A stretch of DNA of 64,000 nt from Streptomyces sp. 71268 (GTDB lineage: Bacteria; Actinomycetota; Actinomycetes; Streptomycetales; Streptomycetaceae): positions 4,309,001 through 4,373,000 of the forward strand of contig NZ_CP114200.1 of the NCBI RefSeq assembly GCF_029392895.1. The letters run 5' to 3'. Each line of letters starts with the position of its first letter. Position 1 is the first letter of the stretch. Made by a program: the position numbers and the translations under genes. Positions 44,337-52,436 of the stretch are shown here, piece after piece. The notes under the pieces were generated by a model. That model was not told where the DNA came from, did not search any database, and was given only the letters and a program-made list of their open reading frames with translations.

Positions 44337-45717
44337 TCCAGACCTCCGCGTCATCCAGGTCCGCCAGAACCTCGCGCTTCATCTCGCGATTGGTGGCGAG
44401 GTCTCGGGCGATGTTCTGGGCGAGCCAGGATTCGCCGGGGGTGTGGCCGTGGCCGGCGTAGGTCCAGTGGGCGAGGGTGAGCGTGGTGGTCTCTGGGGCG
44501 TCGTCGGGGTCGAGGCCGAGGGCGGCGCGTTGTTGGGCGGCGCGGTAGTCGGCGCGGACCTGGCGGAGCGCGGTGAGGGTGGTGGAGTAGGCCCGGGCCT
44601 TGGTGGAGAAGTGGCCACGGAAGCCGAGCATGTGTGCCCAGGCCCACAGGCGCCGGTCGGGGTAGGCGTCGTTGAGGTCCCAGCAGGCGCGGATCAGGCG
44701 CCGGGCGTGCTCGGGCAGGCCGGGCAGCTTGTCGAGTTCAGCCGGCTCGCCGATGCGGCGGTCTACCGTGCCGGTGGTCTCAGCGGCCTTGGTGGCGTAC
44801 TTGGCCACGTAGGCGGCAACCGCTTGGTCGGTCAGGTCGCCGTTGGCGGTGGTGGCGCCGATGGGGCGGGCATCGACCTGGGTGCCCCAGCGCAGGGTGC
44901 GGGCGGGGTGGTCGCCGGAGGCGGGGACGGGTACGGCGACGCGTGTGGCTGCGGCGTGGATGGCGTCGGTGAGCAGGGCGACGCTGGCCCACGCGGGTGG
45001 CGGGTCATCGGGGCCGGTGGGTCCGTCGAGTCGGATGATGGCGTGGAAGTGGATGGCGCCCCGGCGTTGGTATTCGGCGACCTTGCCGAAGGCCAGTCGG
45101 GACTGTTCGCGTGCTGCCTTTTGGGTCAGGCCGGCGCGGGCGGCGATCTCGCGGCGGAGGTAGATGGTGAAGCGTCGCCACAGGTCGGAGGCGTGGTTGT
45201 TCCACAGCACGGCCGTGGCGTAGTCGTAGGCGTACGGGTCGATCGGGGTCCCGAGTTCGGGGGCGCCCTCGTGGTGAGCGGTGCCGCAGCGGCAGCGGCC
45301 GGTGGTGGGGCGGTTGTGGACGGGGCCGAAGCTGGGGGCGGTGAGGGTGGCGAACACCTTCGGGTGCGTGCGCACGGTGTCGGGGACGCCTTTGCCGCCG
45401 ACGAGTCCGGCGCGGATGAGGTGGTAGGTGTCGCCGGCGTAGGTCCAGGCGCAGGAGGGGCAGCGGGAGGCGCGGCGGTTGCCGCAGGCCAACCGTAAGC
45501 GTCCGCCCGGTTCACCCTCGGTGCTGTAGGAGTGGAGCACCTCCCCGGTGATCTTGTCGCGGGTGACGGTGGAGCCGGTCAGGTGGATGGGGTCGGAGCA
45601 ACCGCCGTTGCGGCGGATCTGGTCTTGCCAGCGGTCGAAGCCGGGGGACCCGGTCACCCTGAGCGCGTCGCCCAGGGTGATCGGGTCCAGGCCCGCCGTG
45701 GTGGCGGGGTGGGTCAT
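44329..45717 (-). CDS. repSA: RepSA-like replication initiator
   Basis: 462 aa. Matches the actinomycete RepSA family of rolling-circle-type initiators: RLRLACGNRRASRCPSCAWT (zinc-type Cys), HPKVFATLTAPSFGPVHN, EYQRRGAIHFHAIIRLDG (paired His of the HUH type), VAAYVAKYATKAAE (Tyr-containing segment) and FRGHFSTKARAYSTTL. It would allow the excised circle to replicate. It sits between xis and small transfer genes in the same transcript; upstream gene stop and its start overlap (ATGA-type). Confidence 0.9.
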   Translation of the reverse strand: MTHPATTAGLDPITLGDALRVTGSPGFDRWQDQIRRNGGCSDPIHLTGSTVTRDKITGEVLHSYSTEGEPGGRLRLACGNRRASRCPSCAWTYAGDTYHLIRAGLVGGKGVPDTVRTHPKVFATLTAPSFGPVHNRPTTGRCRCGTAHHEGAPELGTPIDPYAYDYATAVLWNNHASDLWRRFTIYLRREIAARAGLTQKAAREQSRLAFGKVAEYQRRGAIHFHAIIRLDGPTGPDDPPPAWASVALLTDAIHAAATRVAVPVPASGDHPARTLRWGTQVDARPIGATTANGDLTDQAVAAYVAKYATKAAETTGTVDRRIGEPAELDKLPGLPEHARRLIRACWDLNDAYPDRRLWAWAHMLGFRGHFSTKARAYSTTLTALRQVRADYRAAQQRAALGLDPDDAPETTTLTLAHWTYAGHGHTPGESWLAQNIARDLATNREMKREVLADLDDAEVWNA

Positions 45718-45920
45718 GTGGTGGCCCCCTTGTGGTGGGCGGGGCCGTGGTGCTTGGTGTAGCCCTCGACCAGGGCACGAACCTGGTCGTCACCGGTGGC
45801 GGTGGCGCGGGCGCCGCAGTGGCAGACAGCGGAGCCGGTGGCCGGGGCGTTGGGGGACGGCTTGCTCACGTGCACACCCGGCACGTTCGGGTTCGGGGTC
45901 AGGTTGGCCATGGCGATCAC
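45714..45920 (-). CDS. Small AICE protein, hypothetical
   Basis: 68 aa from GTG 45920 (4-nt overlap with the preceding gene), or 65 aa from ATG 45911. It contains CHCGARA and HHGPAHH segments that could bind metal. Its stop overlaps the RepSA start. Small proteins at this position are usual in AICEs; function unknown. Confidence 0.65.
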   Translation of the reverse strand: MIAMANLTPNPNVPGVHVSKPSPNAPATGSAVCHCGARATATGDDQVRALVEGYTKHHGPAHHKGATT

Positions 45921-46105
45921 TTCGCGGCCGGCGTGTGGTGGCGCGGCATGCGGGGGTAGATGCCCCAGCCCCAGCAGGCGGGGCAGTCAACGAGGGCCGT
46001 GACGCGCTGCCCGGCGCGGTCGCGGGTTCCGCAGTCGATAGCCACGGTGGCGTAGCCGTCGCAGTGCGGGCAGATACGGGCAGCGAACGGGTCGTTGTGA
46101 TGCAT
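45917..46105 (-). CDS. Small AICE protein with two CxxC knuckles
   Basis: 62 aa from ATG 46105, after AAAGGGGAATCACC. CPHCDGYA and CPACWGWGIY give two zinc-knuckle-like pairs around a basic middle (GTRDRAGQR). Probably a nucleic-acid- or protein-binding helper; function unknown. Overlaps the next gene by GTGA. Confidence 0.7.
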   Translation of the reverse strand: MHHNDPFAARICPHCDGYATVAIDCGTRDRAGQRVTALVDCPACWGWGIYPRMPRHHTPAAK

Positions 46106-46197
46106 GATGGTGATTCCCCTTTCGGGCCGGTGGGTCTGGAAGTGGGTGGAGGCGCCCGGGGCGGCGGTCTTTGGCGAGAGAGCCGCCCCGGGGGCTG

Positions 46198-46437
46198 TTA
46201 GCGGCGGCGGTTGCGGCGGGGCTTGGAGTAGCCGGGCGGGATGGCGTTGTACGCCTCCTGGCCCTGCTGGAACGAGGCCACGTCCTCGTCGTTGATGAAG
46301 CTGTCGCTGGCCTGGCGGGCAATCTTCTTCATGGCTTTGCGGTCGCCGTGGCGCTTGGCGTTGGCGAACTCCCGGCCCAGTTCCGCCATGGCGGGGTTGG
46401 CGGGCTTCTCGTCGTTCTTACGGCTGAACAGGCCCAT
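46198..46437 (-). CDS. Small basic AICE protein of the MGLFS type
   Basis: 79 aa, MGLFSRKNDEKPANPAMAEL and a very basic tail (SKPRRNRRR). Helical and charged, without a recognised domain. Its ribosome site and first codons are nearly identical to those of the next gene upstream (46682), suggesting duplication. Confidence 0.7.
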   Translation of the reverse strand: MGLFSRKNDEKPANPAMAELGREFANAKRHGDRKAMKKIARQASDSFINDEDVASFQQGQEAYNAIPPGYSKPRRNRRR

Positions 46438-46496
46438 GTCAGGCCCCCTTTTCGGGTCCGTTGGTTCTGGATGGGTGGGGTCGTTTGGGACGGCGG

Positions 46497-46682
46497 TTAC
46501 TTGATGCGGCCGGAGCGCTTGCGGCCGGCGTTCCAGATGCGCTTGTCGTCCTTGGTGGCGGTGCCGTCCTCGATCCGGGCGTAGATCTCCCTACGGAGCT
46601 GCCCGCCGCGACGCTTGACCTCCTCGACCTCCTCGATGTGCTGGTCCTGGTCGGGGTGGGGACGCTTACTGAACAGGCCCAT
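46497..46682 (-). CDS. Small basic AICE protein of the MGLFS type, second copy
   Basis: 61 aa, MGLFSKRPHPDQDQHIEEVE then a basic helical tail (RKRSGRIK). It shares the leader GGGGGCCTGACATGGGCCTG with the downstream gene. Function unknown; charge suggests a DNA-binding or translocase-associated role. Confidence 0.7.
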   Translation of the reverse strand: MGLFSKRPHPDQDQHIEEVEEVKRRGGQLRREIYARIEDGTATKDDKRIWNAGRKRSGRIK

Positions 46683-46683
46683 G

Positions 46684-46962
46684 TCAGGCCCCCTTTCGGG
46701 TTTTGGTGAGCTTGATGGTGATGGCGGTACCGCCGATGGTGGGGAGCGCGGCAGCGGCGGCGGCCACGGCGAGCTGGAAGGTGATCGCGAGAATGACGAT
46801 CACCAGCGAGGTGCCGAGCGTGATCGTGATCGTGAGCAGGATCGGGCCGGCGTAGGAGCGGGCCGGGGCCTGGACGATCGTCACGGTGCCGGGGTGGGTG
46901 CCGGGCGGGATCAGGTGCGCGGGCCGGTGGCCGGCTCGCAACTGCGCGTCGGGGTGGCGCAC
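46684..46962 (-). CDS. Small AICE membrane protein (Spd-like)
   Basis: 92 aa from GTG 46962, preceded by AAGGAGGTGAACTCCC. One or two membrane helices (ILLTITITLGTSLVIVILAI and following Ala-rich stretch). Ends one base before the next gene (TGACATG). Likely part of the spread machinery that moves the element between hyphal compartments. Confidence 0.75.
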   Translation of the reverse strand: MRHPDAQLRAGHRPAHLIPPGTHPGTVTIVQAPARSYAGPILLTITITLGTSLVIVILAITFQLAVAAAAAALPTIGGTAITIKLTKTRKGA

Positions 46963-46985
46963 GGGAGTTCACCTCCTTGGTGGTG

Positions 46986-47171
46986 TCAGGTGCAGTGGTG
47001 GGTGCGGGCGGCGAGTTCGGCGGCGGCGCGGCTGTCGTACTCGGCGGAGAAGCCGCAACGCGGGGCGGTGCACGCGGCGGTGTGCCTGTCGCGGCCACGG
47101 CCGTCGTAGTAGGTGCCGACCTGAACGGGGCCGATGCGGACCACGTCGCGGAAGCGGTTCGGACGCGGCAT
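46986..47171 (-). CDS. SpdA-like mobile element transfer protein
   Basis: 61 aa. RIGPVQVGTYYDGRGRDRHT, AACTAPRCGFSAEYDSRAAA and AARTHHC match the short protein commonly annotated as mobile-element transfer (Spd) protein in pSAM2-like elements. Two Cys-x4-Cys-type positions and C-terminal His/Cys could bind zinc. Confidence 0.8.
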   Translation of the reverse strand: MPRPNRFRDVVRIGPVQVGTYYDGRGRDRHTAACTAPRCGFSAEYDSRAAAELAARTHHCT

Positions 47172-47186
47172 CAGGTGCGTGTCCTT

Positions 47187-47888
47187 TCAGAGTTGGGCAG
47201 CGATGGCGGTGGCCATCGGCGCGGGGACACCAAGGCGAGCGCGAAGGGTGTCGGTGTCGATCGGAGAGCCGGTACGGGCCTGGTGCGCGTCGGCGACCTT
47301 GCGGGCGTGGTCCACCAGCGCGACCGGCACACCAGCGGGCAACGACTCAGCGGCCACGGGTTCAGGCGCGGGATCAGGCGTGGGCTTGACAGGCGAGGAT
47401 TCGGCGGAAGCCGCGGGGAGTTGTGCCGCAGGCCCCGGGGCCGGCGCGTCGAGGACCGGCGCGGGCTCCGATGCCACATCGGGCACCGTGGGTACCTCGT
47501 GGGTGCTCGCCGGGGCCGGTGACGGGGTGTGGGCCAGGAGGGTGCCGCCGAAGAAGGCGACCGCTGGCCACCCCGCGACCATCACCCGCAACCACGCCGG
47601 CACGTTGCCCAGGTCGAGCAGGCCAGCGGTGGCGATGTTGGCCCCCAGGGACGCGGCCAGCGCGATCAGGAACCAGCACCAGCCCACCGTCTTCGCCCGC
47701 CCCGAGACCGACCGCAACCGACGCCACGCGGCCACCAACAGCAGGTCCACGGAGACCGGGTAGGCCCAGGCTTTCCACCCGTGCTGCCCGGCCGCTTCCG
47801 CCAGGTCATGCAGGTGCGCGAAGGAGAGCGCGCCAGCGATGACGGCTTGGATCAGCACGGGGTCCAGGCGCGGACGGGACTTGGTCAC
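47187..47888 (-). CDS. spdB: SpdB-like (DUF2637) membrane spread protein
   Basis: 233 aa from GTG 47888, which overlaps the preceding stop (GTGA). Four hydrophobic segments in the first half (LIQAVIAGALSFAHLHDLAE, GWCWFLIALAASLGANIATA, VAGWPAVAFFGGTLLA) are the DUF2637 domain of pSAM2-type spread proteins. A long Pro/Ala linker and a C-terminal winged-helix-like part (GSPIDTDTLRARLGVPAPM) follow. It helps intramycelial spread after transfer. Confidence 0.88.
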   Translation of the reverse strand: MTKSRPRLDPVLIQAVIAGALSFAHLHDLAEAAGQHGWKAWAYPVSVDLLLVAAWRRLRSVSGRAKTVGWCWFLIALAASLGANIATAGLLDLGNVPAWLRVMVAGWPAVAFFGGTLLAHTPSPAPASTHEVPTVPDVASEPAPVLDAPAPGPAAQLPAASAESSPVKPTPDPAPEPVAAESLPAGVPVALVDHARKVADAHQARTGSPIDTDTLRARLGVPAPMATAIAAQL

Positions 47889-48055
47889 TGCCCGCCGCCC
47901 AAGCAGTCCGGGCACAGAGCGAGCTGGTGTTGGCCGGTCTTACGGCGCCCGCGCCCCACGCGAACCTCGATGGCGACTTCGCCGCTGCCCCCGCACATCC
48001 TGCATGTGACGCGCGACGCGGCTTGCTTGCTCCGCGAGGGCTGGCGGGAGACCAC
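47885..48055 (-). CDS. Small zinc-knuckle AICE protein
   Basis: 56 aa from GTG 48055, chosen because GGAGG lies 7 nt upstream. CRMCGGSGE and CPDCLGGGQ are DnaJ-like CxxCxGxG knuckles. It is translationally coupled to SpdB. Function unknown; may bind single-stranded DNA or a partner protein. Confidence 0.7.
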   Translation of the reverse strand: MVSRQPSRSKQAASRVTCRMCGGSGEVAIEVRVGRGRRKTGQHQLALCPDCLGGGQ

Positions 48056-48057
48056 GG

Positions 48058-48264
48058 TCACCCCTCCTTGCTGGGGTAGCCGTGTCCACGCGGGGGGTAC
48101 TCGCCGCCGTCCAAGCTCGCCGCGCATCCGTTGGCGACAAGGCTGATGAACTCGCCGTCGTCGGTGGACTGGTAGCCACTCTGGTAGGGGGCGGCCATCG
48201 CCGCGTGGATCAGCTTATTGGTCCGCTTCTTGTCGTCTGCGGCGTTCTCACTCTTACGTGCCAT
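48058..48264 (-). CDS. Small hypothetical AICE protein
   Basis: 68 aa, MARKSENAADDKKRTNKLIH at the N-terminus, then a neutral Gly/Ser/Tyr-rich part. Ribosome site CAGGAGATTCG-type before ATG 48264. No domain recognised; position within the transfer operon is the only clue. Confidence 0.65.
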   Translation of the reverse strand: MARKSENAADDKKRTNKLIHAAMAAPYQSGYQSTDDGEFISLVANGCAASLDGGEYPPRGHGYPSKEG

Positions 48265-48349
48265 CTCGAATCTCCTGTCGCTTTTGGCATGGACGGGGTA
48301 GGGACCTGGCGCGAAGGCGGTCGCGCCGACCGTGGAAAGCGAGGGGGAA

Positions 48350-49693
48350 CTAGTCGGTCGCCTGCTCGGAGGCCACCGGGATCAGTGCCGGGCGGAACGC
48401 GGCCAGCGAGGCGATAGCCGGGGTGAGGTGCGCGTAGTCACGGCACAGCGCGGCAGCCTCACGCGGGCTCATCTTCGGGGTGCGGATCTGCGACCAGCCC
48501 CCGGAGGAGTCCCCGGCCACGGCCAGACCCGGCATGTCCGGAGCGATCGCGCACGCGACGCCCACCGCCTCCGGAGCGATGTCACCCAAGGCCATCTTCG
48601 CGGACGACTCGTCGTTGACGCGGTGGCAGATACGGCCGGTCAACTGGGCCCGGAGCATCGTGGCGCCCTTGCCTAGTTCCGAGCCGAAGCGCTGGCCGGA
48701 GATCTCCAGGTAGATACCGACCGCACGCGCCATCTGCGCCAACCGGATCAGGTGCGTGACCATCTGATCCCGCCGTTCCTCATCCGACTTCGACGCGACC
48801 ATGAACAACTCGGCCACCTCATCGACCAGGACGACGATCGGCACCGGGCGCACCTCAGCCGGCAAGCCCCAGATGTCGGAGGTGATCTCCGCATCCGGCA
48901 CCGCCGCGTTCACGCCCTGGTGAGCCTTGAGGAGGTCAAAACGGTCACCCATCTCCGCAACCAGCGCTTCCAGGAGCGCGGCAGCCTGCTCAGGATCGGT
49001 AGCCAAAGCGGATAGACGCGGCGCGTACGCCGTGTGCTCCACCCCGCGCTTGCAGTCGATGCCCACCAACGCCACCCGTTGCGGCGCCAAGCCGGCCACC
49101 AGGTTGCGTTGGAGCATGGACTTCCCCGACTCCGTGGCACCGAGGGTGAGGTTGTGGGGGATCTTGCGGAAGTCGCGGACGAAAGCCGAGCCGTCCCCGC
49201 GCACCGCGACCGGCACCACCAGCAGACCACGCGGAGCCCGACGCGGCAGACGCGGACGCCTGAGCACATCGAAACCCGTCATTCGCAGCTCAACGGTGCC
49301 CGGCTTCGTCTCGACCACCCGCACCGCGTGCACGCCCCAGGCGTGGCGAAGCCGGTTCGAGGCGGCGGCCATATCCGCAGGCTCCATACCGGCCGGAAGC
49401 CGCAGCGTGGCCACCAGACCCGTAGCCGTGGGACGCACCCGCCGCACCCGAGGCACCGCCGGACGCACCTCACGACGAGCGACCGTACGAGCCACAGCCG
49501 AGCGCCACCGCGCGGGCGTCACCGTCAGCCCGCACACCTCCATCGTGGTGCGATACGTAGCCGCGAACCGCACCCGCGTCACAGGCAAGCCCACCAGGGC
49601 CCAGTACACACCCGGCGCACGTACCCGGGCGTAGACCAGCCCGCCAGCACCAGCGGCCACCGGGCCGCCCACCTCCAACAGGGACAAGTCCAC
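48350..49693 (-). CDS. traSA: FtsK/TraB-like DNA translocase (TraSA type)
   Basis: 447 aa. ATP-binding Walker A GATESGKSML at about 183-190 and Walker B PIVVLVDEVAEL at about 285-296, with LEISGQRFGSELGKGATMLR and QLTGRICHRVNDESSAKMAL of the FtsK-like transfer proteins. The N-terminus has a hydrophobic stretch (GGPVAAGAGGLVYARV). In pSAM2 and pSVH1 systems one such hexameric pump moves double-stranded DNA through the septum. GTG 49693 follows GGGGGTCTGAGTC. It is the essential transfer gene of the element. Confidence 0.93.
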   Translation of the reverse strand: MDLSLLEVGGPVAAGAGGLVYARVRAPGVYWALVGLPVTRVRFAATYRTTMEVCGLTVTPARWRSAVARTVARREVRPAVPRVRRVRPTATGLVATLRLPAGMEPADMAAASNRLRHAWGVHAVRVVETKPGTVELRMTGFDVLRRPRLPRRAPRGLLVVPVAVRGDGSAFVRDFRKIPHNLTLGATESGKSMLQRNLVAGLAPQRVALVGIDCKRGVEHTAYAPRLSALATDPEQAAALLEALVAEMGDRFDLLKAHQGVNAAVPDAEITSDIWGLPAEVRPVPIVVLVDEVAELFMVASKSDEERRDQMVTHLIRLAQMARAVGIYLEISGQRFGSELGKGATMLRAQLTGRICHRVNDESSAKMALGDIAPEAVGVACAIAPDMPGLAVAGDSSGGWSQIRTPKMSPREAAALCRDYAHLTPAIASLAAFRPALIPVASEQATD

Positions 49694-49696
49694 GAC

Positions 49697-50026
49697 TCAG
49701 ACCCCCGGCGTGATGGCAACCGCGCGAAACGCGATGCCGTGCCGCTTCTGCCCGTTGAACTCCGACTCCCAGTCCCGCGCCTTAAGGCCCGTCACCGACA
49801 CCGGCATCCCCGGCGTGAGCCCGGACGGGATACCCGTCTCCGGAACGGTGACCTGAAGCAGGTTCCCGTCACCCTCGTCCGAGACCAGCAGGCCCACCGT
49901 GGACAAACCCGCACCGGTCTCCCGGTCCACGGCCCGCTCCCCGGTCTTCTTGTTCACCAACTTCGGCTCGGGCGCAGTCGCCACGAATACCACGGCAGTC
50001 GAAAGATCGATCTTGAACGACGGCAT
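49697..50026 (-). CDS. SCO3933-family AICE regulatory protein
   Basis: 109 aa from ATG 50026. MPSFKIDLSTAVVFVATAPE, GLSTVGLLVSDEGDGNLLQV and GLKARDWESEFNGQKRHGIA match the SCO3933-type protein that precedes traB in many Streptomyces elements. The beta-rich sequence suggests a single-stranded-DNA-binding-like fold (inference). It is the first gene after the repressor operators, 3 bp upstream of the translocase. Confidence 0.85.
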   Translation of the reverse strand: MPSFKIDLSTAVVFVATAPEPKLVNKKTGERAVDRETGAGLSTVGLLVSDEGDGNLLQVTVPETGIPSGLTPGMPVSVTGLKARDWESEFNGQKRHGIAFRAVAITPGV

Positions 50027-50094
50027 ACTGAAGACACCCTTTCTGAGGGGTTGGGCGCGGCGGCTTGCTGGCAGGCGGACGCCGCGCCTTTTGC

Positions 50095-50184
50095 GTTCTC
50101 CGAAGTTCTCCGGAGAACTTGCATCTTCAGGATGGGGTAGTTCTCCGGAGAAGTCAACGCTGCTGGGCGTTGGTTCTCCAGAGA
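50095..50184. promoter_or_regulatory. Operators between KorSA-like gene and transfer operon
   Basis: AAGTTCTCCGGAGAACTT (50103-50120) is a perfect 18-bp palindrome, and TTCTCCGGAGAA recurs at 50141-50152. A half-site GTTCTCCG lies at 50095-50102 and an imperfect copy GTTCTCCAGAGA at 50173-50184. The spacing of several dyads in the divergent promoter fits a GntR-type KorSA repressor that controls both directions. Confidence 0.85.
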
Positions 50185-50204
50185 GGGGCTGAGAGCATGG
50201 AGGC

Positions 50205-50999
50205 ATGAACCACCTCCCCGACCTAGCTGACGATGACAACCGCCCCCTGTATGCTCAGATCAGCGCGGCCCTGGAGCGCGCCATCGAGGCGGGCGAGCTG
50301 GAGCCGGGCGCACGGGTCCCAGGGGAGAACGTGCTGATCGAGCGATACGGCGTCGCCCGTGAAACGGCTCGAAAGGCTCTGGAGCAGCTCGCCCACGCCG
50401 GGTTGATCGATAAGCGCCGTGGATCGGGGACGTATGTCCGCGAGCAGCGGAAACTTGAACGCAAGCCGCGACGCTACCGGCGACAGAAGAAGCTGGGGGA
50501 GTTCGCGAGCGACGCCATCGCTGCGGGGCGCGACCCGAATGTCGAGGCTACTAGCGTGCGCGTGGCTGCTACGTCAGCGGTGGCTAGGCGCCTCGGCGTT
50601 GAGCCCGGCAGCGAGGTCATGAAGACCGAGTACGTATTCAAGGCGGACGGTGAGCCGATTCAGTCGTCAGTCTCCTACGAGCCGCTGGAGGTTACGGGTG
50701 GAACGGCTATCGAGTTCCCAGAAGAGGGGCAATACGCCAACGCGGGCGTCATCAACCGCATGGATGCCATCGGCGTTGAGGTGACCAAGGTTTCGGAAGA
50801 GGTTGAGGTCAGGCCCCCCAGGTCGCACGAAGCGCATCTGCTGCGGGTTGACCCAGGGGTGCACGTCTTCTGTATCCGGCGAACCTTCCGCACCGACGAG
50901 CGCGTGGTTGAGACAGCAGACATTGTGATCCCCGGGGACCGCTACTCGTTGAACTATGAATTCCGGATCACCGATGAGGACGACCCGGTCACGGCGTAG
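50205..50999 (+). CDS. korSA: KorSA-like GntR-family repressor
   Basis: 264 aa. N-terminal GntR winged helix (LYAQISAALERAIEAGELEP, RVPGENVLIERYGVARETAR, HAGLIDKRRGSGTYV) and a C-terminal UTRA ligand domain (about 105-250; RRLGVEPGSEVMKTEYVFKA, VFCIRRTFRTDERVVETADI). Divergent from the transfer operon, with palindromes between. KorSA of pSAM2 represses transfer and replication genes; loss of repression triggers conjugation. ATG 50205 follows GGAGG. Confidence 0.9.
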   Translation: MNHLPDLADDDNRPLYAQISAALERAIEAGELEPGARVPGENVLIERYGVARETARKALEQLAHAGLIDKRRGSGTYVREQRKLERKPRRYRRQKKLGEFASDAIAAGRDPNVEATSVRVAATSAVARRLGVEPGSEVMKTEYVFKADGEPIQSSVSYEPLEVTGGTAIEFPEEGQYANAGVINRMDAIGVEVTKVSEEVEVRPPRSHEAHLLRVDPGVHVFCIRRTFRTDERVVETADIVIPGDRYSLNYEFRITDEDDPVTA

Positions 51000-51027
51000 C
51001 TGTTACAGATTTCTCTACCTCATCAAG

Positions 51028-51046
51028 CCCGCCCGTTCCGGGCGGG
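51028..51046 (+). terminator. Hairpin after KorSA-like gene
   Basis: CCCGCCCG (51028-51035), TTC loop, CGGGCGGG (51039-51046), 28 bp after the stop codon. Confidence 0.75.
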
Positions 51047-51666
51047 GAGGGGGAGGGGCGCGCGTGGAAGCCGCCGCAGGCGGGGCGCTGCTGCTGCTTC
51101 GACCCGGTGGCCTTGGGGGTGTGCGGGCGGTGTGGTCGAGCGTCGATGGCCGGAGCGCGTGTGCGGGCGAGCAGGCCCAGGCCGTGACCCGGGCGCCCGT
51201 GTCATCCTCGCGGGCCCGGGGCCCCGTGGGAGCGTCCCCTTGGGGCGGGTGCTGCCTCGCCCGGGGCCTGTGGGCTGCTCTTGCCCTTCGGGCACCCGGC
51301 GCGGCTGGGCAATGCTGGGGTCCCCAGCACCGCTACGGGACACACCCAGTCGGCCCGCACTGCGGGCCGCCCGGGGCTCGTGCGGCTCTACGCCTTCGGC
51401 GCCCGCCGCACGGCCCCGCGCCCGGCAAGAAGGCCCCGGGGTGCCCCGCTACACGCTTTGCCCCGCCCAAGCCCGTACGCCGGACTCCGAGAGCTGAATC
51501 ACCCACCACCCCGGGCAGTCCACCACCCTGGGGCCGCTCCCACAGGCCCCACCAGCAGTCCACACCAAGCCGACCCCGGCAAGGCAGCCAAGCCGCGGGC
51601 GCGAAGCCACAGCGCCAACCCGTCGCCGACAGCCCAGCAGCCAGGCCCAGAAGACGCGCGAAGGTG

Positions 51667-52026
51667 ATGAAGGCGCGTGGTGGTGAGGGGAAGGCCGGAA
51701 ACGGTGAGGGGTTTACGTGGCACGCGCGCTCCCGACTGCGGCGGCGACCATGGCAAGGGGAGATCAGGCAAGCGGCGAAGGGGTGGCACCGTGGGTTCGC
51801 GATCGGCCGGCACACGGTCATCGAGGGCGGGGCGCCGTACTGCCGCCGTCACGGATACCGCAGCGTGAGCAGACCACCCGCCAGGCCCGGGCCGATGGGG
51901 GGCAACTGCTGCCGCGCGGTGGCTCAGCCCGTCGTGGGCGCTCCGCTCTGCTCACCACCATCGGGGCCGAACGTCCGGCCGCGCCGCCGTAGCCAGCAAG
52001 GGCATTCTGAGTGTCTAACTGCGTGA
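51667..52026 (+). CDS. Weak hypothetical open frame in AICE right end
   Basis: 119 aa if ATG 51667 is used (GAAGGTG upstream). The middle part KGWHRGFAIGRHTVIEGGAP reads like protein, but the tail is Pro/Arg-rich and codon bias is weak. It may be spurious. Confidence 0.25.
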   Translation: MKARGGEGKAGNGEGFTWHARSRLRRRPWQGEIRQAAKGWHRGFAIGRHTVIEGGAPYCRRHGYRSVSRPPARPGPMGGNCCRAVAQPVVGAPLCSPPSGPNVRPRRRSQQGHSECLTA

Positions 52027-52126
52027 CAACCACAGCGCACACCGGCGAACAACCACGAACGTGAACGGTCCCTCCGCCGCAGGTCAACGCCCTACCAGCA
52101 GTGAGATAGCACGGTGGTCGAGTTGC

Positions 52127-52207
52127 CTACGGATCAAGAGGTTGCAGGTTCGAATCCTGCCGAGCGCGCAGATGAGGGGCCCCGAATCGGGGCCCCTCTT
52201 GTTGTTG
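52127..52207. repeat. attR: 81-bp direct repeat of the tRNA-Arg 3' end
   Basis: Exact copy of 42908-42988, offset 9219 bp. It lacks the 5' half of the tRNA, so it is not a second tRNA gene. It includes a second copy of the terminator hairpin (52174-52198). Confidence 0.95.
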
Positions 52208-52436
52208 TGTGTTGTTCCGCGTGTCTACGGTTTGAAGATCGTCGAGAGACACTTCGCCGTGAGCCCGCCGACAGTCGGCGGAGCCGCGCATCCCTGCGGC
52301 TTCTGCCTCGCCACCGCGCAGCTCCAGCGCGGCAACCTGGCCCCAGGCGTGTCAGGCGGGGCTGGGTGGGGTGCGCCGAGCGACGATCCGCCCAGCGTGG
52401 GCCGCTGCCGCCTGTTGACGGCAGCCTCTCGCGACC
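52208..52436 (-). pseudogene. Relic of an older integrase tail beside attR
   Basis: Minus-strand TAG at 52225 is preceded by codons STIFKP, matching the intact integrase ending DEIFEP; the surrounding 33 nt align with the attL-int junction in the same register (about 75% identical). It is the arm of an older related element. The rest of this 229-bp stretch has no gene. Confidence 0.6.

Larger units (their letters stand above)
51000..52126. other. Right end of the AICE, no clear gene
   Basis: 1.1 kb. A KorSA terminator hairpin comes first (51028-51046). A weak open frame (51667-52026, 119 aa, MKARGGEGKAGNGEGFTWHA) has a plausible ribosome site but no recognisable domain. No classical cargo gene and no short clt-like iterated motif could be seen. 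Confidence 0.4.
42908..52207. mobile_element. pSAM2-type AICE integrated in tRNA-Arg(ACG)
   Basis: About 9.2 kb between identical 81-bp att copies. Gene order from the tRNA: int, xis, RepSA-like initiator, small proteins, SpdA-like and SpdB-like proteins, zinc-knuckle protein, TraB/FtsK-like translocase, SCO3933-type protein, all minus strand; then a divergent KorSA-like GntR repressor and about 1.1 kb without a clear gene. Actinomycete integrative and conjugative elements transfer double-stranded DNA between mycelia with a single translocase. All core modules (integration, excision, replication, transfer, repression) appear intact, so it may be mobile. No pra or pif homologue is visible. Confidence 0.92.

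Noticed and set aside
52127..52207. A second tRNA-Arg gene
   Set aside because: Only the 3' half of the tRNA is present; it is the attR copy created by integration.
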